NCBI GenBank assembly: GCA_958298945.1
Contig: OY282605.1
Location: forward strand, 110,418,267 to 110,482,266
Length of the DNA: 64,000 nt
Direction of reading: 5' to 3'
DNA from: Atherix ibis
Lineage: Eukaryota; Arthropoda; Insecta; Diptera; Athericidae
Position numbers and translations under genes: made by a program. How positions within the stretch are numbered: position 1 is the first letter of the stretch; each line of letters opens with the position of its first letter. This document shows, piece after piece, positions 37,551 through 49,150 of the stretch. The notes under the pieces were generated by a model. The model saw only the letters and a list, made by a program, of their open reading frames with translations. It did not search any database and was not told where the DNA came from.

Positions 37551-38340
37551 AGATTATGCTTTCTGAACGTTGACACAGTAAACTATGCGCGAGCATGTAC
37601 GAATTTTGTTCGTGCAAATGATTTTGTGCATTTTTTTTGTTTTAGTGAATTCTCTGAATGGTCACTGTTGTTCTTATTTTAATTACTTTGTATTATGAAT
37701 AAGATTTCACATTCATTTATTTCTTTTGATTATTTCAATTTATTTTAATAAACATTTTATATTTTATTTGAAAATTTAATTCAATATTAATTTCAGCATT
37801 AATAATTTCATATTTAAAATCTATTTTATTTACTTTTTATTTGATTTTTAATTTTTAGAATTCATATTTTTCAAATTCTTATATCAACTACAATATAACA
37901 GATTTTACATCAAACTATTTATTATAAATATTAAATAATTTGTTACTTGCAACTACATACATATTCATCTGTCACCTATACTAAACTAGTTTTTGACTCA
38001 TTTTTTTAAATTTTGCAACAGGCACCCTTCCGCATTGCATGAATAAAAAAAAGATTTAAATCATTAAAATAATGTCATAAATTAAATAAAATTTTTCATA
38101 TATAAAATAGAGTTACTGTCAAACGTCAAAATAAACGACGTGCAAATGGCGAGCTCATAACAAGCAATATGAACAACGTTATATGGAATATATGTACGAC
38201 CACGCACTATTAAATCATATATCTGTTTTTGATACAGGTTCGAGCAAAATTCGTGCAATTGCACGATCATTGTTATATAAGGGCGAACAGTTCGTAGAAT
38301 TGAACGAATTGACAGAGAACCCTTTACAGGAAAAAAGATT
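37551..38340. other. AT-rich sequence with TTCGTGCAATTGCACGA words
   Basis: Contains scattered TTCGTGCAA and TGCACGA words (37036, 37578, 38237), including a self-complementary CGTGCAATTGCACG at about 38249. No gene was found. These may be remnants of the sequence into which the candidate LTR inserted. Confidence 0.35.
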
Positions 38341-38344
38341 TTTG

Positions 38345-38612
38345 TTCAGATTTTAATGATACTACCATCTGATCAGCTTAAGTGGAGAGTTTGTTTACTT
38401 TCCATTTATGGTATTACTGCCTTGAAAGCAAAATACGGGGGGTAAGCAGATATAGTGCTCAGAGGAAGTGAGCGAGAATAGTGCTCGAAGAGGGAGAATG
38501 TCGTGTAGGAGCTGAGTGAGAATAGTTCGTTAAAGTTAAAATAAATTTAAAAATTGATTGAGACTTCTTTAGTTAAACCAGAAAAGTCCTTCATTCTATT
38601 CCTCGAATTTAC
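38345..38612 (+). mobile_element. Possible LTR fragment
   Basis: A less AT-rich block with repeated GAGAATAGT(G/T)CTCG-like words (GTGAGCGAGAATAGTGCTCG and GCTGAGTGAGAATAGTTCG). An AAAATAAATTT signal follows, and it ends near TTTACATGGGGTCG, where TGGGGTCG could be a primer-binding site start. No partner LTR or internal genes. Low confidence. Confidence 0.28.
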
Positions 38613-39739
38613 ATGGGGTCGTAATAATCTGTTGTACTTTATCATTCATTCTTCTTCGGAATAAAACTTATGTGACTTGTACTTTTCAAAAAGAAATATT
38701 ATAAATATAAAAGTCACCAGAAACAACAAAACAATTGTTTGTATAGGATTGTTGTGGAACACTTCCTGTGCACAGAACCCTGAAATGTATATTATTTATC
38801 CATTGTACCTGAGAAATATTTAAACAAAGCATATCGCTCACGTATAAGTAAAAGAGGAAGCAAAAGATCAACGAAAACCAGATCAATACACTTTTCGAGG
38901 CTAAGTTCACTTTTCTTTCTATCCACAATAATCACAATCGGAACAACCTCTGCCCATGAAAAAGGTCATGTTTTATATGTCGCATAATAACCAAAACACA
39001 ATATTTCATTTTTGCTATTCGATTAACAAATAAAAAACCGAATTCACTTAAGCAAAGTTAATTAATTTTCGTAAAGAATACGTACACTTTTAAAAAAATA
39101 TATTCTCTTATTCTTATTCTTATTCTTATATAAACTACAGCTTTACGATATTATTTACTGAATCAGTTTTTAAGGATTCTGCTGGGATTCTTCGCTTCTA
39201 GGCAGGTGGCAGTATTTGTTGTTTCGAAACAAAAAGCGAATTTATTGATTTGTAAATACTAACTTTTACCATTGTTACTATTGCTATCATTTAATATCCT
39301 TACTAACACGTAGGACTATTAGTCAAACTACTATCGACCGATACCACCTATTCACCCTGAAATCCCAACGCAATAATATTTTCAGATTTGTGACAAAATA
39401 AAATTTATATACGTTCGTGTATGTGACTAATCAATCCATTGTTGATTCACAAATTTATGGAAAAACCTCTTGTTAAAGGTCACCCTCCCTTAGCAAATTT
39501 ATTTTACAAGAAATCCAAACAATTTTCATTGAAATTTTATAGAAAAATATAATTTTCCATGCAGTTTGATTAGAAAGTAAATATTTCAACAATGAAAAAT
39601 TAATTTTCACAAACCAATTTTTGTCCTGTTTTTCAGTTAAAAAAAATTTCTACTCGATGACCATTACTTAAGGTAATTTTTTATATTAAATTCTAGTTTT
39701 TTTTTGGATAGTTTTTTTGAATTTTTGCACTGAAAAATG
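38613..39739. other. AT-rich intergenic sequence with hexamer microsatellite
   Basis: Includes a (TTATTC)n run at about 39105-39129. An 80-codon minus-strand frame at 38686-38928 has one hydrophobic segment but no recognisable family. Confidence 0.4.
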
Positions 39740-40690
39740 ATGGGTTTTTTTTGGTATCAACGAGAAGGGAAGTAGAGAACCGGAAAGTTAATCAACAACC
39801 GGAAGACAGGTCTAGTATTTGCTGAATTAAACACTACCAGTCGTTTCGGATTCTCACTGAGGTCTTCCATTCGCATCATAACCCTTGCTTTCTCACTAAT
39901 CGAAGGTAATGCCTACCTAGTCTTTGCTACCATAAATGCAGCCACGAATCTTTCTCGTCCATACTGAGTAAGTGTCTTACTGAGCCTAATTTGTTAGGCA
40001 GGAATCGAAATATTCTCACAAGAATTCTCCTTTCGGATACAGCTAAGAGTTTAAAACAATTTTGAGTGAGGACCTAATATTTTAAAGAAGTTGGTAAGCC
40101 TCAGGTCCTGTACAGCAGTAGTCGTGACCTTACGGTGAGAGTAATAATTTTGACACTTTTGACACAACACACGAGAAGGACTTCTCCAAAGCTTTTGTTT
40201 CCTATCCATATGACCCATTGCTGACCTTCGTCTTTGATGCCAATGCTGGTTTAGCCTTCGTTCACATGCATCCTACGATTTTTTACCTTAGGCTAATGAC
40301 CCAAAAAGCTGGTATACTTACTTAGGACCTATCATGTCAATGTCGTCGGCGTACGATAAAAACTAGGTGGGCTTAATGACGATGGTACCTGGTTAATCGA
40401 GACCGAACTCTGTTTAGTTGTGATACCGAACTCCGTTATGATTGGGGTTATGGTATCAAAGCCGACATTAAGACTGATGATTTTGCAGTTCATATTCTAA
40501 AGGCTTTTGCATTGTCTGCCGCAGAGAGAATATCTCATTTATCGCTAATACTTCTTGAACAATAGCGGATATGGGGCTATACTACCTTGAACAATAGCGG
40601 CGAAAAATATCTTATAGATGCTATTTTGTATACGTGACAGATAATACTCAGATGTCATCAGTCGCCCATTAACCATAATTATGGATTTCT
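39740..40690 (-). pseudogene. RTE-like LINE reverse transcriptase remnant
   Basis: On the minus strand the catalytic block reads FLSYADDIDMIGPK (about 40365-40318), typical of RTE-like LINEs. Downstream are VKIITLTVRSRLLLYRT (about 40160-40110) and SERRILVRIF (about 40045-40015), the ...ERK(V/I)LR.IFG block. Further on is GSVRHLLSMDEKD, matching the RLRW.GH tail in position. Frames shift repeatedly. The same family as 15640-16010, judged by the shared TTV.DL.L..L....F/LGP pattern. Confidence 0.7.
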
Positions 40691-41393
40691 AATTTAATCT
40701 CTTTCGAAATTTTCTACATTTTTAAGCACCTTAAGTCCTCCAAAAATTATATAAATTAGGATTTGGTTAAAAAATGTCTCAGCTCAAAAATAATTGGCGC
40801 TGCTATCGAAATGAGTTTTTGTTTAGTTAAGTTTACACAACCGTCAACGTTCGAATTATGTTAATTACAATAAAATTCAATAAGAAATTTTATTAGTTGT
40901 GTGTGTGTGTGTGCATCTTGTGGACGCTCGAGAAAAAAGCGGACAGGAGCATTTCTACGTGGCCGTACAAGTGTAGAAAATGTCCAAAATCAGTTACAAC
41001 TTTTTAAAAAATCTAAAATGTCTTCAAATTAATGAGCTTTTACAATTTTAAAAGAACTCGCCATGAAAAAGTTTATCGTAAAGTTGGTGGCATACTTTTT
41101 TGTTTTTAAACACAAACCATGTCACGAAACGAAAATCTAGTAAAAAATTAATTGAAAATTGCTGTTCCGCACAAAAAAGGCAAAACAGTTTCTTTTCTTG
41201 GAAAAAATCAAGAACTCGTTAAAAAAAGGCCTTGTTTGGCAAAAAGAAAACATCGTTTCTGCCTGGTGAGATGGAAAAATTGGAGAGACTCAATATTTCG
41301 CTCCAGCAATAGTTCATAAATCCGGAAGAAGCAGCCTATTTGTCAGGTTTGGCTGCACCAGACTTCTTTTAATTCTTAAAAATATATATAAAT
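40691..41393. other. AT-rich intergenic sequence with (GT)n
   Basis: A (TG)n run at 40896-40912. The sequence at 41170-41380 is less AT-rich and readable as a basic run in plus frames with stops, but I could not assign it. Confidence 0.4.
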
Positions 41394-41621
41394 CTAGATT
41401 TTTTTTATATTAAAGGCTCTACAATGAAAATATATTCTTATCATAGCCATTCCCAGACCCGCAAACAAAAAAAAACTGTTCAGAAAACCTGTTCTTACTA
41501 TCACAATCAAACCATTAAGTCCCATAAACATCAGTTCAGTCAAAACGCACATTCCTAATAAAAGTGACTTAAATAATCCATCAACTAAACTTAGATGACT
41601 TGTAAGCCTACGCACACGTTT
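41394..41621 (-). other. Short hydrophobic open frame, possible isolated exon
   Basis: A minus-strand frame of about 75 codons, open after a TAG and lacking an ATG at its beginning. It contains two long hydrophobic stretches (GLFKSLLLGMCVLTELMFMG and a second around NSFFLFAGLGMAM), so it could be a transmembrane segment pair. The TAG could be a splice acceptor (AACTAG then AAACG). I recognise no family and see no neighbouring exon. Chance or an old fragment is equally possible. Confidence 0.2.
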
Positions 41622-42380
41622 CTAGTTTTCATTTAATATAAAAATGCTATTATCTTAATAAGTTGTCATAGTTATTGTATAATATTATTAAATAAATCTA
41701 AATAAACAACAAAATCATTCCGTAGAAGTGTGCCATTCAAAATTATTTATAATTTTTTCAATTGAATTAATCAACTTAGAACAAAACGTTTGGCGTAAGC
41801 AATTCAATAATAATAATAATATTAGCGGGTGTTCTTTATTTTTCTCTTTTCCATTTTGTTTTATTAAAAATAAAGTGCCATGTTACTAATAGAGTGATAA
41901 TTTGGATTTATTTCTAATAAAATAATCAAACTCTGCTAAAGAAAGTACTAAAAATATTTTGAAATGGTAAATTCATTGTTCGTTTATTTTTATCACCACC
42001 AGATGGACACTAGTTACTTTTGTAGTATTCAAATTAGTTTCTGAAAATAAAATTTTAAATATGAAAATACATTTTAAGAAAAAATAAAAAAAAGTCTAAG
42101 AAAAATTTTTTTAAAAAAACTTTAAAAAAACTAAGACACTCCCAACTCCATCTAGTGGAATAGTTACAATGTCGTCGACACCAACATTTCTGTTATCATT
42201 TCCTGATACCAAAATTTTTCCCTAATTATTTATAGCAGTCCTGGATAATGCAACAAAACCTATTATTATTATTTAAAAATTAAACTGTTTACAAGACTAA
42301 TTTTTATAAACAAATTTTTTTTCAAAAATTCATCTTAATAACGAAAAAATGTAGGAAAAAAATATAATTTGTGTAACCCA
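41622..42380. other. AT-rich intergenic sequence
   Basis: An (AAT)n run at about 41807-41822; otherwise unstructured. Confidence 0.45.
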
Positions 42381-43780
42381 CCCAGTAGATAATAAAATAA
42401 AGAAAAATCTTAAATAAATTATTTAAAAAAAAGAACAAAACTAAAATCTAAAAATGAATTCAAGTTCAATAATTATGGTATAAGAATAAAACTTATACCA
42501 TAATTATTGAACTTGGATATAAAAAAAAATGAAAACAAATATTTTTAAAAAAATTTACAGAACATAATTAACATTTAACAAATAATAAGAACTTTTAAAA
42601 AATAGGAAAAAATATCAACAAATTTACAACAAAATAAAAATAAATAGCAAAGACAATAAAAATATCTGTAAAATTAGGAAAAAAAAATTTTTAAAAAATG
42701 GAAAAACATTTTGTAAAAAATTGAAAAAATTAAGAACAAAAAATATTTTCTTAAATTTTGAACAAAATTTTTTAAAATTTGAATAAATTTAAAAAAAATT
42801 GTGAAGTAATTTTTTTTTATTAAAATTTTACAAAATTTGAGTAAAAATTTGCAAAACTTAGAAAAACAAAAGAAAATTTTCAAAAATTATAATAAAGTTT
42901 TAAAAATTAGTTTGAGTAAAATTTAACAAATAGAAAAACAAATAAAAAAATTTGCAAAATTAAAAATTACAAATTAAAAATTTTTTTGAAAAAATAGAAA
43001 AAAAAATTAAAAAAACATAATAAGAAATGTGAACAAAATTTAAAAAAAATTCGAAAAATTTTGAAAATTTAGAAATACAATAAAACAATTTAAAAAATTA
43101 GAAAACATTTTTTAAAAAAATTTCAGTAACAAAATAACTAATAAAAAAAATTGCAAAATTAACAATAAAACTTAAATAAATTATTTAACAAGACGACAAA
43201 AGTAAAATTTACAAATAAATTGAAGAATAAAACTTTTACCATATTTATTTAAGTTAATGAAAAAAAAAACTAAAAAAATTTTTTTAAAAAAAATTATTTT
43301 TTAAAAAAATTTGAAAAATTAAAAAAAAATCGTAATAAAAAAAATTTGAAAAATTAGTAAATTTTTTTTTTTTATTAAAATTTACAAATTGCGTTTTTTT
43401 TCTCAACAAAATTACAATAAAATTAAAAAAAGTAAAAAAAAATGTAAAAATAAAAATTTTAAAGATTAAAAAAAATAAAATTCAAAAAATAAATAATAAA
43501 AAAAAAATTCAAAAAAATTTGGTTTAAAAAAAAAATCTTTTAAAAAAGTTTAAAGAAAAAAAAGTTTGAATAAATTTAAAAAAATAATAGCAAAACATTA
43601 AAAAAAAATAAGAAAATTTAAAAAAATCAAATTTTAAAGAAAATCAAAAAAAACTAGAAAATATTTTGGAAAAATTTATAAACAAAAAATTATTTGAAAA
43701 AAATTAAAAAAAAAAGCGAACAACATTAAAAACTGTAAAGGAAATTTAAAAAAAAGCCGGAATATTCAGAAAAATTAAGA
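42381..43780. repeat. A-rich low-complexity tract
   Basis: 1.4 kb dominated by A runs with words like AAAATTTAAAAAAATTG. Segments at 42400-42520 and 43150-43260 share AAATCTTAAATAAATTATTTAA-like and GAATAAAACTT(A/T)TACCAT words, so part of the tract is duplicated. No gene. Confidence 0.75.
42461..42515. repeat. Perfect inverted repeat, 24 bp arms
   Basis: The arms at 42461-42484 and 42492-42515 are exact reverse complements, beginning CAAGTTCAATAATTATGGTA, with a 7-base loop AATAAAA. It stands inside the A-rich tract. Confidence 0.95.
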
Positions 43781-45990
43781 AGAACAAATTTCAATTTTTG
43801 TGTCCCATTAAAAAAGATATTGACTAACGACAAAAACCCCAATTCATCTGGGCTAAAATAATATCCGCCCACAATTAATTTATATAAAAAAAATGTCTCC
43901 AATTATGTACTTATAAGTATTCCGAAAGGTCCTCAGCCGAGGTACGCTTTAGTTGTTGACAAATGGTCTGAATTGTCTTGACGCTATGAAATTTCACTTC
44001 AATACAAATATTACTAAAAATTGATTTTGAAAAAGAATGTCCTTATTTGTAATAAATGCGTTGGGGTTATTGAAAGAAAATTTCTAAAAACAAACTGATC
44101 TGGAGCGGCTTCATTTTTCAGTTCATTCCCAATTGTCGGAGGGGCGGCAGTTGAGAGTGGAGAAGATATTCAATCGGATTTGGAATTAAAAACAAATTTT
44201 TTTTTTAATTTTAAGAAAACATTTTTTAAGAGAAATTTTTGAAATATTTATTTAAATTCTTTTCAACATTTTTTAACTTTGATCAAATTATATATTATAC
44301 TTTATCGAGGTGAAGATATGCAGGGGGAGAAGCATGTATAAATTGAATTGTTTTTAAATAAAAAATCTTTAGAAATTTGATAACTTTATAGTGTTTCTAT
44401 AATAAAATAAAACAAAAATAATAAATAATATTCACCATTTTTAACTTAAATAGAACAACAAAGGAACGACAAAAATCCTTCTTATTTTGTTGAAAAAAGC
44501 ATAGCTCCTTTTTAAATCTTATTAAAGAACTTCTCAGCAGAACACAACAATTCCAAAGATTTTCAATTATTTTATGGTAAAGAAAAATTAATCCAAAAAT
44601 TCTTTTATAAATTATTTGGGTTCGAATTTCTTTTACGTTTTTTGATTACGACATTGTCTGGTACTAAAATGAGATTCAAGTGGAGTTTGAACGAACAAAA
44701 ATTTCCATTTCCCTCAAAATCAAACTTAATCCAACAGTTTCTATTTATCGAAAATATTTCACTTTGTATCCTGTCATGCAAAAAAATACAAAAAACAAAC
44801 TCATTCTTAACGAAACCACGTGCTTCTAACAAATGACCTACTCTGGGAGTAGTTGATTAAAATGACTAGTTGGGAGTGTATGCGTCCTAGTTCCCTTTAA
44901 GGACAATCCCTATTTTGGCAATTTTTCTAGCTCTTACCAAACCTTGTCTGTAATAAAAAATTGTCACATTTAAATTTATTTTCCTAGTCTAGAAACACAA
45001 AAAAAAATACAATAAATTTCTCGATTAAGGTCAGATATCTTTTTATCCATCTATCGGGGGATTAGTGCGTTAGTGAAATATGACAAAGCGTTCCATCTGT
45101 CGGAATGGGTTCGCGGTCGAATATTTTGTCGAGTCAGACATGCTCCCTTTTGACCTTCTCTCTTCCATTTTTTCCATCTACTTCGCGTTATCGATCTGCC
45201 CATAACAGTCCCATCCACTTTGGAGCTCATGTCGAATGCAAATTAGACGATTTCGGTCAACTTTAGCACAACATTTGGTGTTATCATACCACCACCACCT
45301 ACTGTGAATATTACGAACTCGTACTCGCATATGCAAATAATCTTGAGAAAATGCACAAAGGAAAGTAAGGAAAATACCGAATTTTTTGTTGTTGTTGGTT
45401 TATTTGTGCAAACAAACCAAACTGAATGAAAAATCTTAATTCGACTTTATTTCCCGAAGGAATTATTTGCAAAGTGGAGCAAAGTGGTGAGCATATTCGG
45501 TATGCTTTTTGGGGTTTTACTTGTCTTTTTAGTTTACGACTCCCTCTTTTTGTTGTATGTTTTTCATTATTCATCCACTGAATTTGGTTTGGTTCAATTC
45601 GTAATAATTCCAACCCAGTTAAATACTTAAGACTTCTGATATGACACACATTTTGGGTTTTCAATTTTCAATGTCAAATCGGTTATATTTTTTCTATTTA
45701 TTAATGTAATTTTTATTTTTTTCAATATTTTGAAATTGTTGGAAAAACGAAGTATTTTGACACGTCAAATTATTTACAGTAGAAAATTTTTTTCAATATT
45801 TTAAAATTTTTTCATTATCAAGTGTAGTTATGCCTAGTCATTTTTATAACGTTTGTTGTGTTTATTTTCTTTGTACTGGGCGCTTGTTTTCATGCTAGTT
45901 TACCTGCTGGATTCGTCGCTTGTCTTCAAGCTGACTGTTGTGCTCGATTTTGTGGTGGTTTTTATGCGTGTTGGCTTCACACCATGCTTG
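43781..45990. other. Intergenic sequence, partly less AT-rich
   Basis: The stretch at 45040-45660 is less AT-biased and looks unique. A minus-strand 117-codon frame at 45311-45664 is basic and unrecognised. Either could be regulatory sequence. No transposon motif was seen. Confidence 0.35.
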
Positions 45991-45996
45991 TTTTAA

Positions 45997-46157
45997 GGAT
46001 GGATGTCGATCTGATTTTTATTCTTGCTCACTGACAGTTCAAATTTCAACCAAAATGGACAGCAACGCGAGCATATCAAAAGATGGATTTCGATTTGCTT
46101 TTTATTCTTGCTCACTGACAGTTCGATCTGCTTTTTATTCTTGCTCACTGACAGTTC
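45997..46157. repeat. Short tandem duplication with TTTTTATTCTTGCTCACTGA motif
   Basis: A 33 bp sequence is present at 46008-46040, 46092-46124 and 46125-46157. The last two abut, and the first is part of a longer unit of about 84 bp (AGGATGGATGTCGAT against AGATGGATTTCGAT). It lies in an ACAAGC-rich region (45880-46560) of unknown nature. Confidence 0.85.
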
Positions 46158-47074
46158 AAAAAGTTGTTCATCACAGACGAATAGTAAACATTTAATAATT
46201 TGTGAAAGAGAACGAAAACAGGGAAATAATCATTTATTAATTTTATATATTGCCAGAAAATGTACCCAAAAACTTAAATGCAGCAGATATTATGTGCATT
46301 TCCAAATTGTAAACAAAATTATGTGTCATTTGCTCATGGCGCCCACGAGACAAGATAATCTTTTCTCATTGGTTCTTGTTAAAACAAGCAGCAAAACAAG
46401 GACGAAAAATAGAATCGCTTCTAATTCTGAAAGCCAGCTTGAAAACAAGCAGCGTCATTTCTAGCACCGCAGCCAGCACGGTTGCAAACAAGAAAACAGG
46501 CAGGAAAACAAGCGTCGTGTGAAGTGGGCTTTGGACATGTGCCAGGAACAACTTCCTAGCGCCACAACCGTAAGGCATTGGACGATTTCATAGTACGTGT
46601 GGGAAGCCATCTTAACGACACTGGCCTGTGGTTAATAGGATAGGATAGAGAGAATTTTTTTTATATTTTGTAGAGCAGATTAGTATGATGTAGAAGCTTG
46701 AAGACCGGACTACTGGGTTACATGATGGGTCTTAAATGGTTTTAAGGGTGGCGAGGCTGTCGTTAAAAATAAAAGCACTCCATTGGCTGGGGATATTGGT
46801 GCCAATTCCGATTGCCGTTTTGATAGCCCACAACTGCCCGTAATATGCTGTTACCCTATAAGAGAAGATTCCACAAAGCAATGCGCAGGTGCTGCTGTTC
46901 CACATCTTTTAAAATCATCTACTGACCGTGATGAAAACTTTTTAGATCGATTTTTACTATTCAAATTCAAAAAGTGATTTTTTCAGATATTTTATCCAGT
47001 TTTTTGAAGAATAAAAGATTTGACAGCTTTCAAACTATTTTACCTTATTTACAAACATGGTAATTCTGCCATAG
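46158..47074. other. Intergenic sequence
   Basis: Contains repeated AAAACAAGC words up to about 46510. Frames of 64-146 codons have no recognisable family. No gene called. Confidence 0.4.
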
Positions 47075-47587
47075 CTGCGTTTAACGCTTTAAGAGAATTT
47101 ATGGTCGTCATAATCGTCCTATTGAGCAAAGAATTGCTAACACAGTGAAAAAGTTTGAAGAAAATGTATGTGTTACGGATAAGGTAAACCCTTTGCATCA
47201 CCGTGACGTACGCTCTTCTGAAAATATTACTGCTGTTAGGAAAAATGGGGCCGAAGACCTAAATTTATTGACTTCACGACGCGCTCAGCATTTGGGCTTA
47301 CATCTCCATCCATATAAAGTTGAACTCACGCAAGAATTAAAGCCTGCGCGCAGAAGATGCGCCGATTGGCCGTCTTTTGGGAAAAACATTTACTCAGCTC
47401 TGAAAACCCATAAGTGACAATGGAGAAGACGTTGTATCTACAAATAGAGACTATCTGGTGTGCAATTTGGTCTGTTGAAAACAAGGAAGAAGAGTCCGTT
47501 AGAGTCAATCCTGAGTGTTTTGATAATCGACTTTTTTTGGCCTGCGCTTGAATATTTGAACCTGGATTATATATTTTTTCATCAATT
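47075..47587 (+). pseudogene. Rosa-like mariner transposase pseudogene, truncated by family R
   Basis: The plus strand reads YGRHNRPIEQRI (about 47105-47140), NTVKKFEENVCVTD, RSSENITAVRKN (47212-47247), SRRAQHLGLHLHPYKVELTQ (47273-47332), a collapsed middle, then DFFWPALEYLNLDYIFFHQ (47529-47586). The copy stops exactly before the second catalytic Asp, and repeat family R begins at the same point. The first catalytic region is also deleted. Same family as the other rosa-like copies. Confidence 0.8.
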
Positions 47588-48132
47588 GTATTTTAGGTTT
47601 ATTATTTATTTTGTAAATATCGAACGCCTCAATTTTGTAGACTTTCGGAGAGTTTTAAAAGACGCCATTCTCCATGAAAGTGGTAGTATAACGAAATGCT
47701 TGCATACTTTTGTTGATTTTAAAGTTGTTATTTTGGCACTTATCGGAAAGTGTAGTTTTTATCTTTTTTTTGAAGTTTCAATATTTACGAAAAAGTAAGT
47801 ATTTATACGAGTATAAATAGTTATATTGTTGATAACATTTAATAGGAAGTTTTTATTTCAGAAAATAGAGTATTTTATAAAGAATTGCTGGTCATTCAAC
47901 AGAATGAGGAAGCCAGGAATTTCTTTCTTTCGGTAAGTTGACATCGTCATTTTTACTAGAGAAATTACCAAAAATTTAGTTTATAAAATATATTATAATG
48001 GCTTTTAATGATTTATTTTGCCCAAAAAGTGAAAAGTTCGTTGACAAATGTGATGTTGACAGTTCAATGTTAATCAGAAAATAGTTCAGTGCCGGCGTAC
48101 GTAAAGTGTGTGTAAGAAAGATTTAAAGGAAA

Positions 48133-48201
48133 TTAAGTGCAGATGGGTTAAATAAATATTTTAAGTGACCATGATTATATATTTAATCCATCTGCACTTA
48201 A
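48133..48201. repeat. Hairpin insertion in family R copy 2
   Basis: 22 bp arms at 48133-48154 and 48180-48201 pair with one mismatch (outer sequence TTAAGTGCAGATGG), with a 25-base loop. The corresponding position in copy 3 (about 56880) lacks the hairpin. Confidence 0.9.
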
Positions 48202-48565
48202 AAGTGTTTTGATATAAATCAAATAACTTGCAATTTATATTTTCATATGCTCTTCCACTTTATAATTCTGTTTTAATAAATAATTTATAATGAGTGAAAA
48301 TATATAATAAATAAATAAATAATATTTTCACATTGCAAATTTCCAAAACTACTAATTCCATCAAACCACAAAACCTGCAATATTAAAAATTTATTTGTTT
48401 ACGCATAAATTAAACGAACCGCTTCAATCGCATACTGAAGTTTAAAATGAGCCCCCACAGATTTACGCCGTTGCTGTTATTTTCCAAGTTGAAGTCGGAT
48501 ATTCGTAGAGCGAACAAATTTAAACAAGAAACACTATTTAAGTGATCGATAAAGTAAGTTATATT

Positions 48566-48933
48566 AGGCGTTTTCCTTTGAACCAATTTTGCTACTAGTC
48601 GGTAGCTGCGAGTAGATGACCAAAGGAAAGCCAAATTCTAAACACTAGTAGAAACATAACCTCAAAATAGTCAGCAACAATACTGAGTTTACTCACACAT
48701 AAACAATAAAAACTGAGTTTATTCACACATAAACAATACTGACAAAAATATGACTCTTCAACATAACCAACGAACCCGCAAAACTATCTATTTTCACTTT
48801 AGCAACTAGAATCCACCTAACGTAAATTGTATGCGTAGCTCCCAGTTCAATGTGCTCGTTTGTTCGAGGTGGAGTAGATGATGACAGCTACAACTACCGA
48901 GTAGTAGCAAAATTGGTCCAATGGAAAACGCCT
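48566..48933. mobile_element. MITE with AGGCGTTTTCC inverted ends
   Basis: The left end AGGCGTTTTCCTTTGAACCA and the right end read as AGGCGTTTTCCATTGGACCA are inverted. The similarity continues through ATTTTGCTACTA.TCGGTAG, giving arms of at least 38 bp. TATT flanks both sides and may be the target duplication. Inside is a doubled ACTGAGTTTA(C/T)TCACACATAA. No coding capacity; superfamily unknown. Confidence 0.8.
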
Positions 48934-49150
48934 TATTTGTTTACGCATAAATGACATGACATATCAAAATGGTTTTAAACGAACCGCATCAATCGCATAT
49001 TGAATTTTAAAATAAGCCCCCACAGATTTACGCCGTTTCTGTTATTTTCCATGTTGAAGTCGGATATTCGTAGAGCAAACAACGCATAAAGTCGGGAAAT
49101 TTAAACAAGAAACACTATTTAAGTGATCGGTGAAGTAAGTTAGATTGTAG

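Larger units (their letters stand above)
47586..49150. repeat. Dispersed repeat family R, copy 2, with nested insertions
   Basis: Starts ATTGTATTTTAGGTTTATTA, as copy 3 does at 56321. It continues through GACTTTCGGAGAGTTTTAAA, GGTAGTATAACGAAATGCTT, TCTTTCTTTCGGTAAGTTGA, GTTGACAGTTCAATGTT and CCGGCGTACGTAAAGTGTGT. It is interrupted by a hairpin (48133-48201) and extra AT sequence, then by a MITE (48566-48933). The segment TTATTTGTTTACGCATAAAT..GATTTACGCCGTT occurs on both sides of the MITE (48390-48560 and 48934-49145). Confidence 0.8.

Noticed and set aside
45311..45664. Minus-strand 117-codon basic frame
   Set aside because: Possible in principle, but no motif, no splice context and no signal peptide; it lies in a less AT-rich patch where chance frames are longer.
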